Assembly: GCA_903905585.1 (NCBI GenBank)
Contig: CAIVHB010000140.1
Span: forward strand, 1-46,162
From: an uncultured Ferrovum sp.
GTDB lineage: Bacteria; Pseudomonadota; Gammaproteobacteria; Burkholderiales; Ferrovaceae
DNA: 46,162 nt
Direction: 5' to 3'
Shown one piece after another: positions 9,051-18,521 of the stretch. The notes beneath the pieces were generated by a model, which did not search any database, was not told the origin of the DNA, and saw only the letters and a program-made list of their open reading frames with translations. Numbering within the stretch: position 1 is the first letter of the stretch; each line of letters opens with the position of its first letter. The translations under genes and the position numbers were made by a program.

Positions 9051-9833
9051 ATGACCGCAGGCCCAGACTCGCGCCCGCTAGTCGGGCGACAAATTCTGAT
9101 TTGTAGACCGGCGGGACAAGATCGCCCTCTGGCAGAACACCTGGGCTCGCTGGGTGCTGAAATCTTTTCCTACGCAGGAATGACCATTTCACCTTGCGAA
9201 CATTCACAGGAAACTCAACAGCACCTTAAGCATTTGCTCGAATATCAATGGGCCGTATTTGTAAGTGCTAATGCAGTTGAGTTTGGATTAGAGGCTATCT
9301 CAAAGCATGGCCCTTGGCCAGCTCATCTTCGCTGCGCAGCCATTGGCAAGGCAACGGCTTTCAGACTTGAACAAGCAGGACGAGGGCCAGTTATTCGCCC
9401 CCAGGGAAGCGAAGACAGCGAAGGCTTGCTGCAAACTAAAGCATGGAAAAACCTGCAAGGCCAGCGTGTTCTCATTTTTCGTGGTTTGGGAGGGCGAGAG
9501 ACCCTGGCTAACGGATTGCGTGCAGCGGGCGCCTTAGTTGATTACGCAGAAGTTTACCAAAGACAAGCACCCAAAGAAGATCCCGGAGAACTTCGTACTC
9601 GGGTTAAGTCACATCAACTATCAGCGATATGCGCAATGAGCAGTGAAACCCTGCACAATGTTATTGAGGCCTTTGGTCTAGAATGTTTCCCTAGCTTATG
9701 CTCTATTCCTTGGTTGGTGCCACACTCCAAAATTGCTGCTGTAGCTCGGGAGGCAGGAATTCAGCAGGTAATAGAATCACCCGGAAGCGAGCTTCAAGCG
9801 GTGAGTGGTGCCCTTATTAACTTTTTTCGATAA
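9051..9833 (+). CDS. hemD: Uroporphyrinogen-III synthase
   Basis: Closes and inverts ring D of hydroxymethylbilane to give uroporphyrinogen III. 260 aa. HemD is poorly conserved in sequence, but ILICRPAGQDRPLAEHLGSL at the start, WAVFVSANAVEFGLEA near residues 67-82 and VLIFRGLGGRETLANGLRAA near 140-159 are typical. Position between hemC and hemX confirms the call. Nine bases after hemC and seven before the hemX ATG. Confidence 0.92.
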   Translation: MTAGPDSRPLVGRQILICRPAGQDRPLAEHLGSLGAEIFSYAGMTISPCEHSQETQQHLKHLLEYQWAVFVSANAVEFGLEAISKHGPWPAHLRCAAIGKATAFRLEQAGRGPVIRPQGSEDSEGLLQTKAWKNLQGQRVLIFRGLGGRETLANGLRAAGALVDYAEVYQRQAPKEDPGELRTRVKSHQLSAICAMSSETLHNVIEAFGLECFPSLCSIPWLVPHSKIAAVAREAGIQQVIESPGSELQAVSGALINFFR

Positions 9834-9840
9834 TTCACTC

Positions 9841-10911
9841 ATGAATTTGTCCGACGATTCTGCGACTCAACAAGACATTCGAGAAATGCCCTTGGCTCAG
9901 CAAAGCCCACGCGAGAGAAGACTTATTCGCGAAGTGCGCGCCGCAATAGGGTTGGCTGCGCTTGCTTGTATCTTGACCATCTTTGGAAGCATTGAGGCCC
10001 AACGCGAAATTCTAGAGTCACGCACCGATTTACAAAAACAGTTAGCTGATCTTGATTCCTCCAGTGATCATGCCAGAGCTTTAGCCTCCCAAGCACAAAG
10101 AGTCACGCAGGATATGGAGGCTAGAATCATTGCTCTGGAAGGTAAAGTGACTGACACTCAGACGCAACAAACCTCCTTAACAGCCTTATATAAAGACCTG
10201 TCGATCAATAAGGACGAAATAGTTGTGGCTGAGGTAGAGCAGGCGGTTGCGATTGCAAATCAGGAATTACTGCTTGCGGGTGATGTGCGTTTAGCGATTC
10301 GAGCCATGGAAGATGCCGAACGCAGACTAGATCGAATTGACCGCCCTTCCTTGCAGGGCATACACCGAATTGTTGATCAAGATTTACGCCGGTTGCGCTC
10401 AATTCCGGTTGCGGATGTTGCTGGGATGAGCCTCCGCTTAGAAAATCTCGCAAATTCTGTTGATCAATTACCTCTTGCAGCTTCTGCTCGACCCAGCTCT
10501 GTGCCAAAAGTTAAAGATAAAAAATCTGAAAGTTTTTGGTCGACCCTAAGTGACAAATTGTTGACCGAAATAGGTGAAGCGGTCCGCATTCAGCGAAGCG
10601 AAGGCGAGGCTCTGCCTCCCTTGGCTCCCGATCAAACATTTTTCCTACGTCAAAACTTGCGCTTACGCCTGCTCACAGCAAGGCAAGCTTTGCTATCCCA
10701 CGATGATACAAATTATCGAGGCGACCTCAGGCTCGCCAGTCGTTGGTTAGACAATTGGTATGACAAGCAAGACCGAGGCGTTAAACAAGCCTCTGATTCC
10801 TTGCGACTCATGATGGATAGTCCTATCTCCATCAATCTACCTGATGTTGCAGCAAGTTTGAATGCCATTCGCGATCATCGATCAACCCATTTGGCAGGCC
10901 ATGTTAAATGA
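9841..10911 (+). CDS. hemX: HemX-like membrane protein
   Basis: Inner-membrane protein encoded next to hemD in many beta- and gammaproteobacteria; its exact role in haem synthesis is unsettled. 356 aa from the ATG at 9841; a longer reading from GTG 9805 would overlap hemD and is less likely. A short cytoplasmic N-terminus rich in charged residues is followed by one membrane segment (IGLAALACILTIFGSI, about residues 36-51). A periplasmic coiled coil with QKQLADLDSSSDHARALASQ-like heptads comes next, and then the HemX-family domain. The stop overlaps the hemY ATG (ATGA). Confidence 0.85.
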   Translation: MNLSDDSATQQDIREMPLAQQSPRERRLIREVRAAIGLAALACILTIFGSIEAQREILESRTDLQKQLADLDSSSDHARALASQAQRVTQDMEARIIALEGKVTDTQTQQTSLTALYKDLSINKDEIVVAEVEQAVAIANQELLLAGDVRLAIRAMEDAERRLDRIDRPSLQGIHRIVDQDLRRLRSIPVADVAGMSLRLENLANSVDQLPLAASARPSSVPKVKDKKSESFWSTLSDKLLTEIGEAVRIQRSEGEALPPLAPDQTFFLRQNLRLRLLTARQALLSHDDTNYRGDLRLASRWLDNWYDKQDRGVKQASDSLRLMMDSPISINLPDVAASLNAIRDHRSTHLAGHVK

Positions 10912-12077
10912 GCTCCATCATTTGGATATTGCTGCTGGCAGTCCTTGCAGTCACCACTGCAATACTTACGGCGAATGGCGGTGCCTTTGTACTCTTAGTG
11001 TTACCACCTTGGCGCATTGAGCTATCAGTCGCTGCTTTTGTAATTGCTGTATTGCTGCTGATGGTGCTGGGCTTCTTTGTGACCCGCGTGACGGCAGGCA
11101 CTTTAAACCTTCCTTCCAGCATTCGTGCTCTGCGAATGGGAAGACAACGGGCAAAAGCCCAAGAGGCCGTGCTGTTTGCAGTTCAGTCTTTTTTTGAAGG
11201 AAATTATGCACGCGCCGAACAAGCGGCTCAACGCGCCCTCACCCAAGGCGAATCCGTAGGTTTATGTGCCGTCATAGCGGCTCGGTCTGCACATCAACAA
11301 CGTCGTTTCATAGAGCGCGATCAATATTTAGAAAACTTTCACAGTCTCTTACCTGCTGACAGAATATTGCAGCTGTCTACTCAAGCAGATTTGCTTCTTG
11401 ATGAACGCCGCCATCAAGAAGCAAATGAAGTGCTTCGTCGAGCGCGGGAAATTGCTCCTCGTAATCAAACCCTTCGACGCCTTACCCTACGGGCCCAAGT
11501 ATTGATGCGTCAGTGGGACCTGGTGCTTAAATCGCTGCAAAGCCTCGAGGCCTCAAAAGGAATTGACCGCCCTCACGCTGATGCCATCCGTCGGCAAGCC
11601 TTGCTGGGCCTATTGGCTCGGCATGGACAGGACACCTCAAGCCTTCGCACTTTTTGGCGTTCACTTTCCAATCGAGAACGCACTGACCGTGCCCTCGTCA
11701 TCTCTGCGGCGAGTCTATTTATCGGCCTAAAATTGATGGACGATGCACGCACCCTTCTTGAACAAGCACTAGATGAGTCTTGGGATACAGAATTTGCTTT
11801 GCTTTACGGCAAGTGCACCAGCTCAAGTATATTGGAGCAGGTCAAGAAAGCTGAGTACTGGCTTAATCAGCATCCCCAAGATGCCGGATTATTATTGAGC
11901 TTAGGGCGCTTGTGTCTTCATCAATCACTATGGGGTAAAGCTCAGAACTATTTAGAAGCCAGCCTTGCACTCGAACCTTCGCGTGAAGCCCGAGCCATGC
12001 TTGAGGGAATGGGAAGCAACTTAATACCCCGAACCCCAAAGATGCGGCCACTGCCTCCCGATGTGGAGGGGGGTTAA
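10908..12077 (+). CDS. hemY: HemY-like membrane protein with TPR repeats
   Basis: Protoheme IX biogenesis-type HemY, not the Bacillus oxidase of the same name. 389 aa. Two membrane segments are at about residues 3-23 and 39-63. A cytoplasmic or periplasmic helical repeat part follows (for example QSFFEGNYARAEQAAQRAL, DERRHQEANEVLRRAREIAP) that fits TPRs. The function is thought to lie in haem or membrane-complex homeostasis but is not proven. The start overlaps hemX by four bases. The 3' end overlaps the convergent reductase gene by four bases, leaving no room for a terminator between them. Confidence 0.87.
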   Translation: MSSIIWILLLAVLAVTTAILTANGGAFVLLVLPPWRIELSVAAFVIAVLLLMVLGFFVTRVTAGTLNLPSSIRALRMGRQRAKAQEAVLFAVQSFFEGNYARAEQAAQRALTQGESVGLCAVIAARSAHQQRRFIERDQYLENFHSLLPADRILQLSTQADLLLDERRHQEANEVLRRAREIAPRNQTLRRLTLRAQVLMRQWDLVLKSLQSLEASKGIDRPHADAIRRQALLGLLARHGQDTSSLRTFWRSLSNRERTDRALVISAASLFIGLKLMDDARTLLEQALDESWDTEFALLYGKCTSSSILEQVKKAEYWLNQHPQDAGLLLSLGRLCLHQSLWGKAQNYLEASLALEPSREARAMLEGMGSNLIPRTPKMRPLPPDVEGG

Positions 12078-13105
12078 ACTTTTTTATTAGGATCTACTGC
12101 AATAGTAAAAGGATCTGAGTAAAACTCATCCTCGGGAAGTCCTCTCGAACTCACAAAGCTGCGCTTGCCTGCGTCTACCATCACTGGAGCACCACAAGCA
12201 TAAACCTGATAGCCCGATAGATCAGCAAAGTCGGCCAGAATCGCTTCATGAACTAAACCTGTGCGGCCAACCCAGTGGTCTTCGGGCAAAGGTTCTGATA
12301 AAACTGGAATGAATGTGAAGTGGGGATATTTTGCCTGCCAGCTTCCTGCTTCTTGGGCCATATAGAGATCGCGCAAGCTACGCACCCCCCAGTACAAGAC
12401 CATTTGACGTAAAGAACCTTGTGCCAAAGCGTGTTGAATCATCCCTTTTATAGGTGCGAAACCTGTACCTCCAGCCATGAACACAACCGGTTTATCCGAA
12501 TCTTGCCGCAGGAAGAAGGTACCCAAAGGCCCCTCGATACGAAGAATCGTCTTGGGTTTTAGCTCTTCAAAAACATATTTTGAAAAGTTACCACCGGGAT
12601 AATGACGAATATGCAACTCAACAAAAGCCTCTTCGCTGGGTGTGCTGGCCAAGGAGAAGCTTCGGCGCTTACCATCCTGCATAATGAAATCAATATACTG
12701 CCCCGGTAGAAAGTTAAACTTCTCAGTGGCAGGCAACTTAAGGCGTAAAACAGCCACATCATGACTAATTCGTTCGATACTCTCTACACGAACAGGTAAT
12801 TTACGAACGGCAATATCTTTTACGCCCGAAATCATGCGCGCTTCAATAACGAGATCACTTTTGGCTTTAGCAAGGCAAAATAGTGCTTTGCCGGCAGCGA
12901 TTTCTTCCTCACTTAAAGCTGAGGATTGATAATCGCCTAAATCGACTTCGCCCGAAACAATACGCCCCTTGCAGGTTCCACATGCACCACTTCTGCATCC
13001 GTAAGGTAAGCCGAAACCTTGGCGCAGAGCCCCCTCGAGCAGAGTCTCATTGTCTTGTATTTCGAAGATATGGCCCGCTGGCTGGATAGTGACATGCAGT
13101 GACAT
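12074..13105 (-). CDS. 2Fe-2S ferredoxin-FAD/NAD(P)H reductase (CDP-6-deoxy-glucoseen reductase-like)
   Basis: A single-chain electron-transfer flavoprotein of 343 aa. Residues 1-95 form a plant-type ferredoxin with cluster ligands C37, C42, C45 and C77. Residues 100-200 are an FAD domain with RRSFSLAST (147-155) and GPLGTF. The rest is an NAD(P)H domain with AGGTGFAPIKGM (211-222) and a C-terminal VYACGAPVMV. Similar proteins are annotated as CDP-6-deoxy-delta-3,4-glucoseen reductase or as reductase components of oxygenases. No sugar-pathway or oxygenase gene is adjacent, so the substrate is unknown. GGAG lies 11 bases before the ATG. Divergent from the YeeZ-like gene. Confidence 0.88.
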   Translation of the reverse strand: MSLHVTIQPAGHIFEIQDNETLLEGALRQGFGLPYGCRSGACGTCKGRIVSGEVDLGDYQSSALSEEEIAAGKALFCLAKAKSDLVIEARMISGVKDIAVRKLPVRVESIERISHDVAVLRLKLPATEKFNFLPGQYIDFIMQDGKRRSFSLASTPSEEAFVELHIRHYPGGNFSKYVFEELKPKTILRIEGPLGTFFLRQDSDKPVVFMAGGTGFAPIKGMIQHALAQGSLRQMVLYWGVRSLRDLYMAQEAGSWQAKYPHFTFIPVLSEPLPEDHWVGRTGLVHEAILADFADLSGYQVYACGAPVMVDAGKRSFVSSRGLPEDEFYSDPFTIAVDPNKKV

Positions 13106-13126
13106 AAACAGTGATACTCCTGAACT

Positions 13127-14035
13127 ATGAATAAGTTATCGATGCAATCGGAAAGGCTATTGATTGTCGGCACAGGCGATGTAGCTTGGCGCGCGCTTCC
13201 TTGGTTATTAAAACGTTTCCGCGTATTTGCGCTCTGCCGCAACCCTGACAATGCAGAACGTTGGCGTCAGGCAGGGGCGATTCCATTGATTGCCGATTTG
13301 GATGACCCGAGTTCCTTAAAACGTCTTAAAGGCCTAGCCAATTGGGTTTTGATCACTGCGCCGCCCAACGGTTCCCAACCCAACGACCCACGTTTAAAGC
13401 GCCTGCTCGCAACGTTAAGCTCGGCGCGGATAATACCATGCCGGCTGGTTTATATCGGAACCACGGGTGTTTATGGAGACTGTGGCGGCGCAAAAATTGA
13501 TGAGACGCGTCCGCGCCGAGCCCTGAATGCTCGAGCGCAGCGTCGTGTAGCAGCTGAAAACCTACTCCGCCGTTGGCTAAGCTCTTTTCCTTTATCCCAT
13601 CGAACTGCAAGTATTTTACGCGCTCCCGGAATCTATGCCTCCGATCGCCTCCCTGTAACGCGCTTATCCGCGGGCACCCCAGCCATACGAGCCGAAGAAG
13701 ACAGTTATACTAGTCATATCCATGCTGATGATTTAGCAATGGCAGCTTGTTTGGCGCTGTTTCGAGCAAAAGCTGGGCGCGCCTATCATGTTTGCGACAA
13801 CAGTCAGTTGAAAATGGGGGATTGGTTTGATCTAGTTGCGGCACACTTTGATCTTCCCAAACCTCAGCGGATCACTCGGCAGAATGCTGAAAAAGAACTC
13901 CCTGAAAATCTTTACAGTTTTATGCGTGAATCCCGTCGCTTAAGCAACCAACGACTATTAAAAGAACTTAAAGTAAGACTGCGCTTTTCATCTGTTCTGC
14001 AAGGTTTAGAGGCAATACCTAAGCTAAAGGGATAG
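13127..14035 (+). CDS. NAD(P)-dependent epimerase/dehydratase family protein (YeeZ-like)
   Basis: Short-chain/extended SDR protein of 302 aa with a Rossmann start (LLIVGTGDVAWRALPWLL, residues 11-28; note GTGDVA rather than GxxGxxG). RLVYIGTTGVYGDCGG carries the conserved strand and Tyr-containing region, and SHIHADDLAMAACLAL is the C-terminal signature of this subgroup. It resembles E. coli YeeZ; the substrate is unknown. The start is uncertain: the first ATG (13127) and a second (13142) both lack a strong ribosome site. Divergent from the ferredoxin reductase with only 21 bases between start codons. Confidence 0.8.
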   Translation: MNKLSMQSERLLIVGTGDVAWRALPWLLKRFRVFALCRNPDNAERWRQAGAIPLIADLDDPSSLKRLKGLANWVLITAPPNGSQPNDPRLKRLLATLSSARIIPCRLVYIGTTGVYGDCGGAKIDETRPRRALNARAQRRVAAENLLRRWLSSFPLSHRTASILRAPGIYASDRLPVTRLSAGTPAIRAEEDSYTSHIHADDLAMAACLALFRAKAGRAYHVCDNSQLKMGDWFDLVAAHFDLPKPQRITRQNAEKELPENLYSFMRESRRLSNQRLLKELKVRLRFSSVLQGLEAIPKLKG

Positions 14036-14103
14036 CCAGGATGAGCCAGCCATTTACGCTTCATGAGCCTTACAACTCTTCCTTATTTTTTTAGAAAATA
14101 TTT

Positions 14104-14700
14104 ATGCCCTCGGCACCCTCCCAACACCGACTAATTGTAATGCTCGCCTGCGCCGCTGGATTTGGCCTACTCAGTACTTGGTGGCTGCACCAGGCTCCGG
14201 AGGCAAATGGCCCAACAGCCCTAGATGGTCTTCTTTCCCAGAACAAAGCCCCAAAACCAGCCACAATCTCTCAAGGCGCTCTGATGGCGATTAGCCTGGC
14301 AGACCCATCAGGTCATGCTCACACCCTCGCGGAATGGCAAGGGCGGCCAATAGTCATCAACTTCTGGGCAACTTGGTGTTTGCCCTGTGTGGAAGAAATT
14401 CCCACCTTGGCAAAATTTGCCATCCAAAAGCAGTTTTCTGATGTTGCAGTCATTGGAATCGCGATGGATTCCCCAAAAGACGTACAGTCCTTCTTAAAAT
14501 CCCATACTTTGCCCTACAGCATCTTGCAAGAATCTGGGGGAGTCGCCGAAAATCTAGCAAACCGATTAGGAAATCCTGCAGGATCGCTCCCGTTCTCTGC
14601 CATTATTAACCGTCGAGGGGTGGTCGTAGAGACCCGCCTAGGCCCATGGAAAGAAGGCGAACTTGAGGCACATGTCTTGCCATTGCTGGCAGGAGACTGA
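14104..14700 (+). CDS. TlpA/ResA-type membrane-anchored thioredoxin
   Basis: Thiol-disulfide oxidoreductase of 198 aa. An uncleaved N-terminal anchor or signal (LIVMLACAAGFGLLSTWWL, about residues 10-28) puts the thioredoxin domain in the periplasm. The redox motif is WCLPC with C92 and C95 in the strand INFWATWCLPCVEEIPTL, and the cis-proline region is GSLPFSAII. Likely roles are reduction of apocytochrome c cysteines or other envelope thiols, which would suit the cytochrome c genes here, but the substrate is inferred. No clear ribosome site is seen in the AT-rich leader. Confidence 0.85.
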   Translation: MPSAPSQHRLIVMLACAAGFGLLSTWWLHQAPEANGPTALDGLLSQNKAPKPATISQGALMAISLADPSGHAHTLAEWQGRPIVINFWATWCLPCVEEIPTLAKFAIQKQFSDVAVIGIAMDSPKDVQSFLKSHTLPYSILQESGGVAENLANRLGNPAGSLPFSAIINRRGVVVETRLGPWKEGELEAHVLPLLAGD

Positions 14701-14756
14701 TTCGCCCACGACCCACACAAACTGTCAAGCGAATTGATTCTCTCCGGCGTTCGCCG

Positions 14757-14783
14757 AAATTGTAGACAAATTGCAGAAAATTG
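14757..14783. repeat. Three helically phased AAATTG repeats upstream of accB
   Basis: AAATTG occurs at 14757, 14768 and 14778, 11 and 10 bases apart, that is about one helical turn. They lie 63-89 bases before the accB ATG and just after a short palindrome CGGCG-TT-CGCCG (14745-14756). The arrangement could serve a cooperatively binding regulator of the acc operon. No known operator is recognised. Confidence 0.35.
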
Positions 14784-14845
14784 CTCACACTTCGTCCCAC
14801 ATTCACTCTACAGTTGGGCGGCTTTAGTGCTGCACGGCAGTTCCT

Positions 14846-15325
14846 ATGGATCTAAGAAAACTAAAAAAACTCATCGACCTCGTTCAGGAATCTGGTATTG
14901 CAGAACTTGAAATTACTGAGGGCGAGGAGAAAGTACGTATCAATCGGGTGGGCTCTGGAGTGGTAGGCGGGGTGGTCGTGTCACAAGCTCCTTCCATGAT
15001 TCACCCCGAATATACTCAACAAGCTGCCCCGCTTCATCACGCATCTGCGGCTGCCCCTCAAGCCCCTGCAGCTGTTGCATCCGAAGGAACCCCTGTCAAG
15101 TCTCCTATGGTGGGTACTTTTTACCGAGCACCTTCCCCCGGAGCCGCCGCCTTTATTAATGTTGGCGACACGGTCACTGTGGGACAGACTTTGTGCATTA
15201 TCGAAGCGATGAAGCTGATGAATGAAATCGAATCTGATGTGGCAGGTGTCGTTACCAAAATTCTCGTTGAATCCGGCCAACCCGTTGAGTACGGTGAGCC
15301 GCTTTTCCTCGTTTCGCCCAACTGA
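14846..15325 (+). CDS. accB: Biotin carboxyl carrier protein of acetyl-CoA carboxylase
   Basis: Carries the carboxybiotin between AccC and AccAD in the first step of fatty acid synthesis. 159 aa. An N-terminal helix ([20 protein letters not shown]) is followed by a Pro/Ala-rich linker (about residues 48-82) and the biotinyl domain, with the biotin-accepting lysine K123 in the EAMKLMNE motif (120-127). accC follows 15 bases later. The 145-base upstream spacer carries the phased AAATTG repeats. Confidence 0.96.
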   Translation: MDLRKLKKLIDLVQESGIAELEITEGEEKVRINRVGSGVVGGVVVSQAPSMIHPEYTQQAAPLHHASAAAPQAPAAVASEGTPVKSPMVGTFYRAPSPGAAAFINVGDTVTVGQTLCIIEAMKLMNEIESDVAGVVTKILVESGQPVEYGEPLFLVSPN

Positions 15326-15340
15326 GTTACTGCGTAATTT

Positions 15341-16699
15341 ATGTTTGAAAAAGTGCTCATTGCCAACAGAGGCGAAATTGCGCTTCGTATCCAGCGCGCA
15401 TGCCGAGAACTTGGAATCAAGACAGTGGCCGTGCATTCTGAAGCTGACCGTGAAGCCAAATACGTGCGCCTTGCTGATGAATCCGTTTGTATTGGTCCCG
15501 CTTCTTCCGCGCTAAGTTACCTTAACGTCCCTTCAATTATCAGCGCAGCCGAAGTCACGGGAGCAGAAGCCATCCACCCCGGGTATGGGTTCCTTGCTGA
15601 AAACGCAGACTTTGCAGAACGTGTAGAAAAGAGCGGATTTGTTTTTATAGGCCCACGTGCTGAAACCATTCGCTTAATGGGAAGCAAAATTAGTGCTAAA
15701 GACGCGATGGAGGCCGCTGGCGTCCCTGTGGTTCCCGGTTCAGGCGGAGCACTCAGCGATGACCCGGAAGCCTTGTTAAGCATTGCTGAAAAAATTGGGT
15801 TTCCTGTGATCATCAAAGCCTCAGCCGGAGGGGGCGGGCGCGGCATGCGGATTGTTCAAACTGCAGATGAGCTGGTTGCCGCTGTAGCAATGACTCGCGG
15901 AGAGGCTGGAGCAGCCTTTGGGGATGATACGGTTTACATGGAAAAATTTCTCACTCTGCCCAGACACATCGAAATTCAGGTGATGGCAGATGAGCATGGT
16001 AATGCCATTTTCTTGGGGGAACGTGACTGTTCTATGCAGCGCCGCCACCAAAAAGTCATTGAGGAAGCCCCAGCACCTGGGATTTCAGTTGCCCTCCGCA
16101 ATAAAATTGGTGAGCGCTGCGCAGCAGCATGCCGTCAAATTGGTTACCGTGGTGCAGGAACATTTGAATTCTTGTATGAAAATGGAGAATTTTTCTTCAT
16201 TGAGATGAACACCCGTATTCAGGTTGAGCATCCTGTTACCGAGGCAATTACGGGAGTTGATTTAGTTCAGGAACAATTGCGTGTTGCTGCCGGGGAAAAG
16301 CTCAGCGTAAGTCAGAAAGATATTGTTATTCGTGGCCATGCTATTGAATGCCGCATTAATGCCGAAGATCCTTTTACCTTTGTCCCATCTCCTGGCAGAG
16401 TGACTCAGTTCCATACACCGGGTGGCCCTGGTATCCGGGTGGATTCGCACATGTATCAAAACTGTACTGTTCCTCCTTACTACGATTCCTTGATTGCAAA
16501 AATCATCGCGCATGGTGATACGCGCGCCCAAGCTTTATCGCGGATGCGTATCGCACTTTCTGAGATGGTGGTGGAAGGGATCAAGACCAATATCCCCTTG
16601 CATCAAGAATTATTGAATGACCCCGGTTTCATCGAAGGGGGCACCTCTATTCACTACCTAGAAGAAAAGCTCGCGCGCGAGCGCGGCAAGGGACATTAA
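15341..16699 (+). CDS. accC: Biotin carboxylase subunit of acetyl-CoA carboxylase
   Basis: ATP-dependent carboxylation of the biotin on AccB. 452 aa, standard length. The N-terminal biotin carboxylase domain starts with [20 protein letters not shown]. The ATP-grasp glycine loop is [16 protein letters not shown] near residues 156-171, the catalytic core shows [14 protein letters not shown] near 288-301, and the C-terminal domain has [14 protein letters not shown]. Cotranscribed with accB and probably prmA, which starts three bases after the stop. Confidence 0.97.
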   Translation: MFEKVLIANRGEIALRIQRACRELGIKTVAVHSEADREAKYVRLADESVCIGPASSALSYLNVPSIISAAEVTGAEAIHPGYGFLAENADFAERVEKSGFVFIGPRAETIRLMGSKISAKDAMEAAGVPVVPGSGGALSDDPEALLSIAEKIGFPVIIKASAGGGGRGMRIVQTADELVAAVAMTRGEAGAAFGDDTVYMEKFLTLPRHIEIQVMADEHGNAIFLGERDCSMQRRHQKVIEEAPAPGISVALRNKIGERCAAACRQIGYRGAGTFEFLYENGEFFFIEMNTRIQVEHPVTEAITGVDLVQEQLRVAAGEKLSVSQKDIVIRGHAIECRINAEDPFTFVPSPGRVTQFHTPGGPGIRVDSHMYQNCTVPPYYDSLIAKIIAHGDTRAQALSRMRIALSEMVVEGIKTNIPLHQELLNDPGFIEGGTSIHYLEEKLARERGKGH

Positions 16700-16702
16700 G
16701 CA

Positions 16703-17605
16703 ATGCCTTGGCGACGCGTGGTGGTGTCGCTGCAAGCGACTCTTGCTGACGCCTTTGCCGATGCCTTGATGGACTCCGGCGCTTTGGCAGCGAGCATAGA
16801 GCAAGATCGAAGTGCAGGCCAAGCTGAACATGCCTTGTTTGGCGAACCCGGGGATGTCGATGATATGGGACCCGGTCTCTGGCCGGATTGTTTGGTCGAC
16901 GCACTACTTCCCATCGAGTTTGATTCTAAAACACTGGTTGCCTCAGCCAGCGCTTTATTAGATCTTCAAGAAATACCTCACTTTACTGAAGATATTATTG
17001 CGGATCAGGATTGGGTGCGAGCCACGCAAAGTCAGTTTGAACCCATCCATATCTCTTCTGGTTTATGGATTGTTCCAAGTTGGCACAAGCCGCCCGAGGA
17101 AGGGGCGATCAACATTCGTCTTGATCCCGGCCAGGCGTTTGGTACGGGAAGCCATCCCACCACCCGCTTGTGTTTGCAATGGCTCGCAACACATCGACCG
17201 CAAGGTACAGTTTTAGACTATGGCTGTGGCTCAGGAATACTAGCCATTGCTGCGCGCCTGTTAGGTGCGCAAGAAGTGATTGGCGTAGACCTAGACCCAA
17301 CGGCTGTTACTACCGCTGAAGCAAACGCCAAAACGAATCAAGTAACCGCCTTGTTTGGTCTGCCAGATTTAATTGAGGCGCAAGGCAAGTTTGATGTAGT
17401 GATTGCTAATATTTTAACCCGCCCCTTGATTGCTCTTGCCCCGCTCCTCGTTGCACACCTTGCACCCGGAGGGCAACTGGTACTCTCTGGTATTTTGGAT
17501 AGGCAAGTTGATGAAGTAGCCAAGGCTTATGCCTTTGGGCTTAGCCTTCAGAGTTATGGAGAACCGGGTGAGTGGGCCTGCCTCACTGGACGTTTACAGT
17601 CGTGA
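16703..17605 (+). CDS. prmA: Ribosomal protein L11 methyltransferase
   Basis: SAM-dependent trimethylation of ribosomal protein L11. 300 aa. The C-terminal Rossmann methyltransferase has TVLDYGCGSGILAIAA (motif I), EVIGVDLDPTAV (motif II) and VIANILTRPLIAL (the NxL-type substrate loop). DPGQAFGTGSHPTTRL just before is the PrmA-specific signature. Three bases after accC, and its stop overlaps the GTG of the next gene (GTGA). The order accB-accC-prmA is common in betaproteobacteria. Confidence 0.95.
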   Translation: MPWRRVVVSLQATLADAFADALMDSGALAASIEQDRSAGQAEHALFGEPGDVDDMGPGLWPDCLVDALLPIEFDSKTLVASASALLDLQEIPHFTEDIIADQDWVRATQSQFEPIHISSGLWIVPSWHKPPEEGAINIRLDPGQAFGTGSHPTTRLCLQWLATHRPQGTVLDYGCGSGILAIAARLLGAQEVIGVDLDPTAVTTAEANAKTNQVTALFGLPDLIEAQGKFDVVIANILTRPLIALAPLLVAHLAPGGQLVLSGILDRQVDEVAKAYAFGLSLQSYGEPGEWACLTGRLQS

Positions 17606-18414
17606 GCCTTACCCGCGTTACCACCACCTGCCCTCAATGTGCCACGATTTTTCGGGTAAACCCTGAGCAACTGGCTGCTCGGCGAGGCCAAGTTCGATGC
17701 GGACGTTGTCGCCATGTTTTTAATGGCTACGAAACAGTCTCTATTGGGCCCATCGACGGTAACAAAAAGCCTGCAGGTACGTTGAACAAACACTCCCCAA
17801 ATAAAAGCAGCTGGTGGAGCCGAATTCGCGGATTGCAAAATACTGCTTCTCGATCATTAGGTTCTGAAGCACGCACACCAGCCCCAAGTATATTGAAAGG
17901 CTCCTCGCCACGGGATGAGTTTGGTTTTCGTATTCCTTTTTGGAAACTTCATCTTGGTAAGCTTTTTTTTGGTTTTGGCATTGTTGTATTTTTATTTCTT
18001 TTTGTTGGAGAGCGCGTGGCCATCATTCAAGTTGTCCCTTCTTTGCGCCCCTTATATTTAAAAATGCTGGTCCCTTTTGGTTTACATACGCCTTACCCTG
18101 GAGATGCGGAACTGTGGACGGTTGAAAGTAGCGACTTACGTGAAGATGCAAAAGATAGTGAAATTTTTCACCTGAGCGCCACCCTCCGAAATCGTTCCAA
18201 AAGCACCCAAGCCTTACCGTCTATTGATCTTAATCTTACTGATATGGATGGTCTGAGTATCGAGCATCAAACCATCACCCCAGAACAATATCTCAAAGAA
18301 AACAGTTCGGTAGACCAAGGTTTACCAGGTAACACTGAACTATCCATTAAGTTAGATCTCAAGCATTCAGGAAAAAAGGGGCAAGGGTATAGGATAGTTT
18401 TGTTTTTTCCATAG
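17602..18414 (+). CDS. Zinc-ribbon, DUF3426 single-pass membrane protein
   Basis: 270 aa, from a GTG overlapping the prmA stop. The N-terminus is a zinc ribbon of the MJ0042 type: C10-x2-C13 and C33-x2-C36. A low-complexity linker (about 50-115) leads to one membrane helix (LFFGFGIVVFLFLFV, about 121-135) and a periplasmic beta-rich DUF3426 domain (HLSATLRNRSKSTQALPSID). The function is unknown. The constant position after prmA in betaproteobacteria supports the identification. The cytochrome gene follows after 107 bases. Confidence 0.85.
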   Translation: MSLTRVTTTCPQCATIFRVNPEQLAARRGQVRCGRCRHVFNGYETVSIGPIDGNKKPAGTLNKHSPNKSSWWSRIRGLQNTASRSLGSEARTPAPSILKGSSPRDEFGFRIPFWKLHLGKLFFGFGIVVFLFLFVGERVAIIQVVPSLRPLYLKMLVPFGLHTPYPGDAELWTVESSDLREDAKDSEIFHLSATLRNRSKSTQALPSIDLNLTDMDGLSIEHQTITPEQYLKENSSVDQGLPGNTELSIKLDLKHSGKKGQGYRIVLFFP

Positions 18415-18476
18415 AAATTTATGATTGAAGCTATTGAGAACGTTAATGTTGCGCCGCATAATTTACGATTACCCCG

Positions 18477-18482
18477 TATAAT
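18477..18482 (+). promoter_or_regulatory. Possible -10 box (TATAAT) of the cytochrome c5 gene
   Basis: A perfect TATAAT lies 39 bases before the cytochrome ATG in the 107-base gap after the DUF3426 gene, which is where a promoter would be expected. No good -35 hexamer is found at 16-18 bases, so the call is tentative. Confidence 0.35.
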
Positions 18483-18521
18483 TGATGGGTTGAAATTTTT
18501 TATCTTTCCTGGGCCCAAGAC

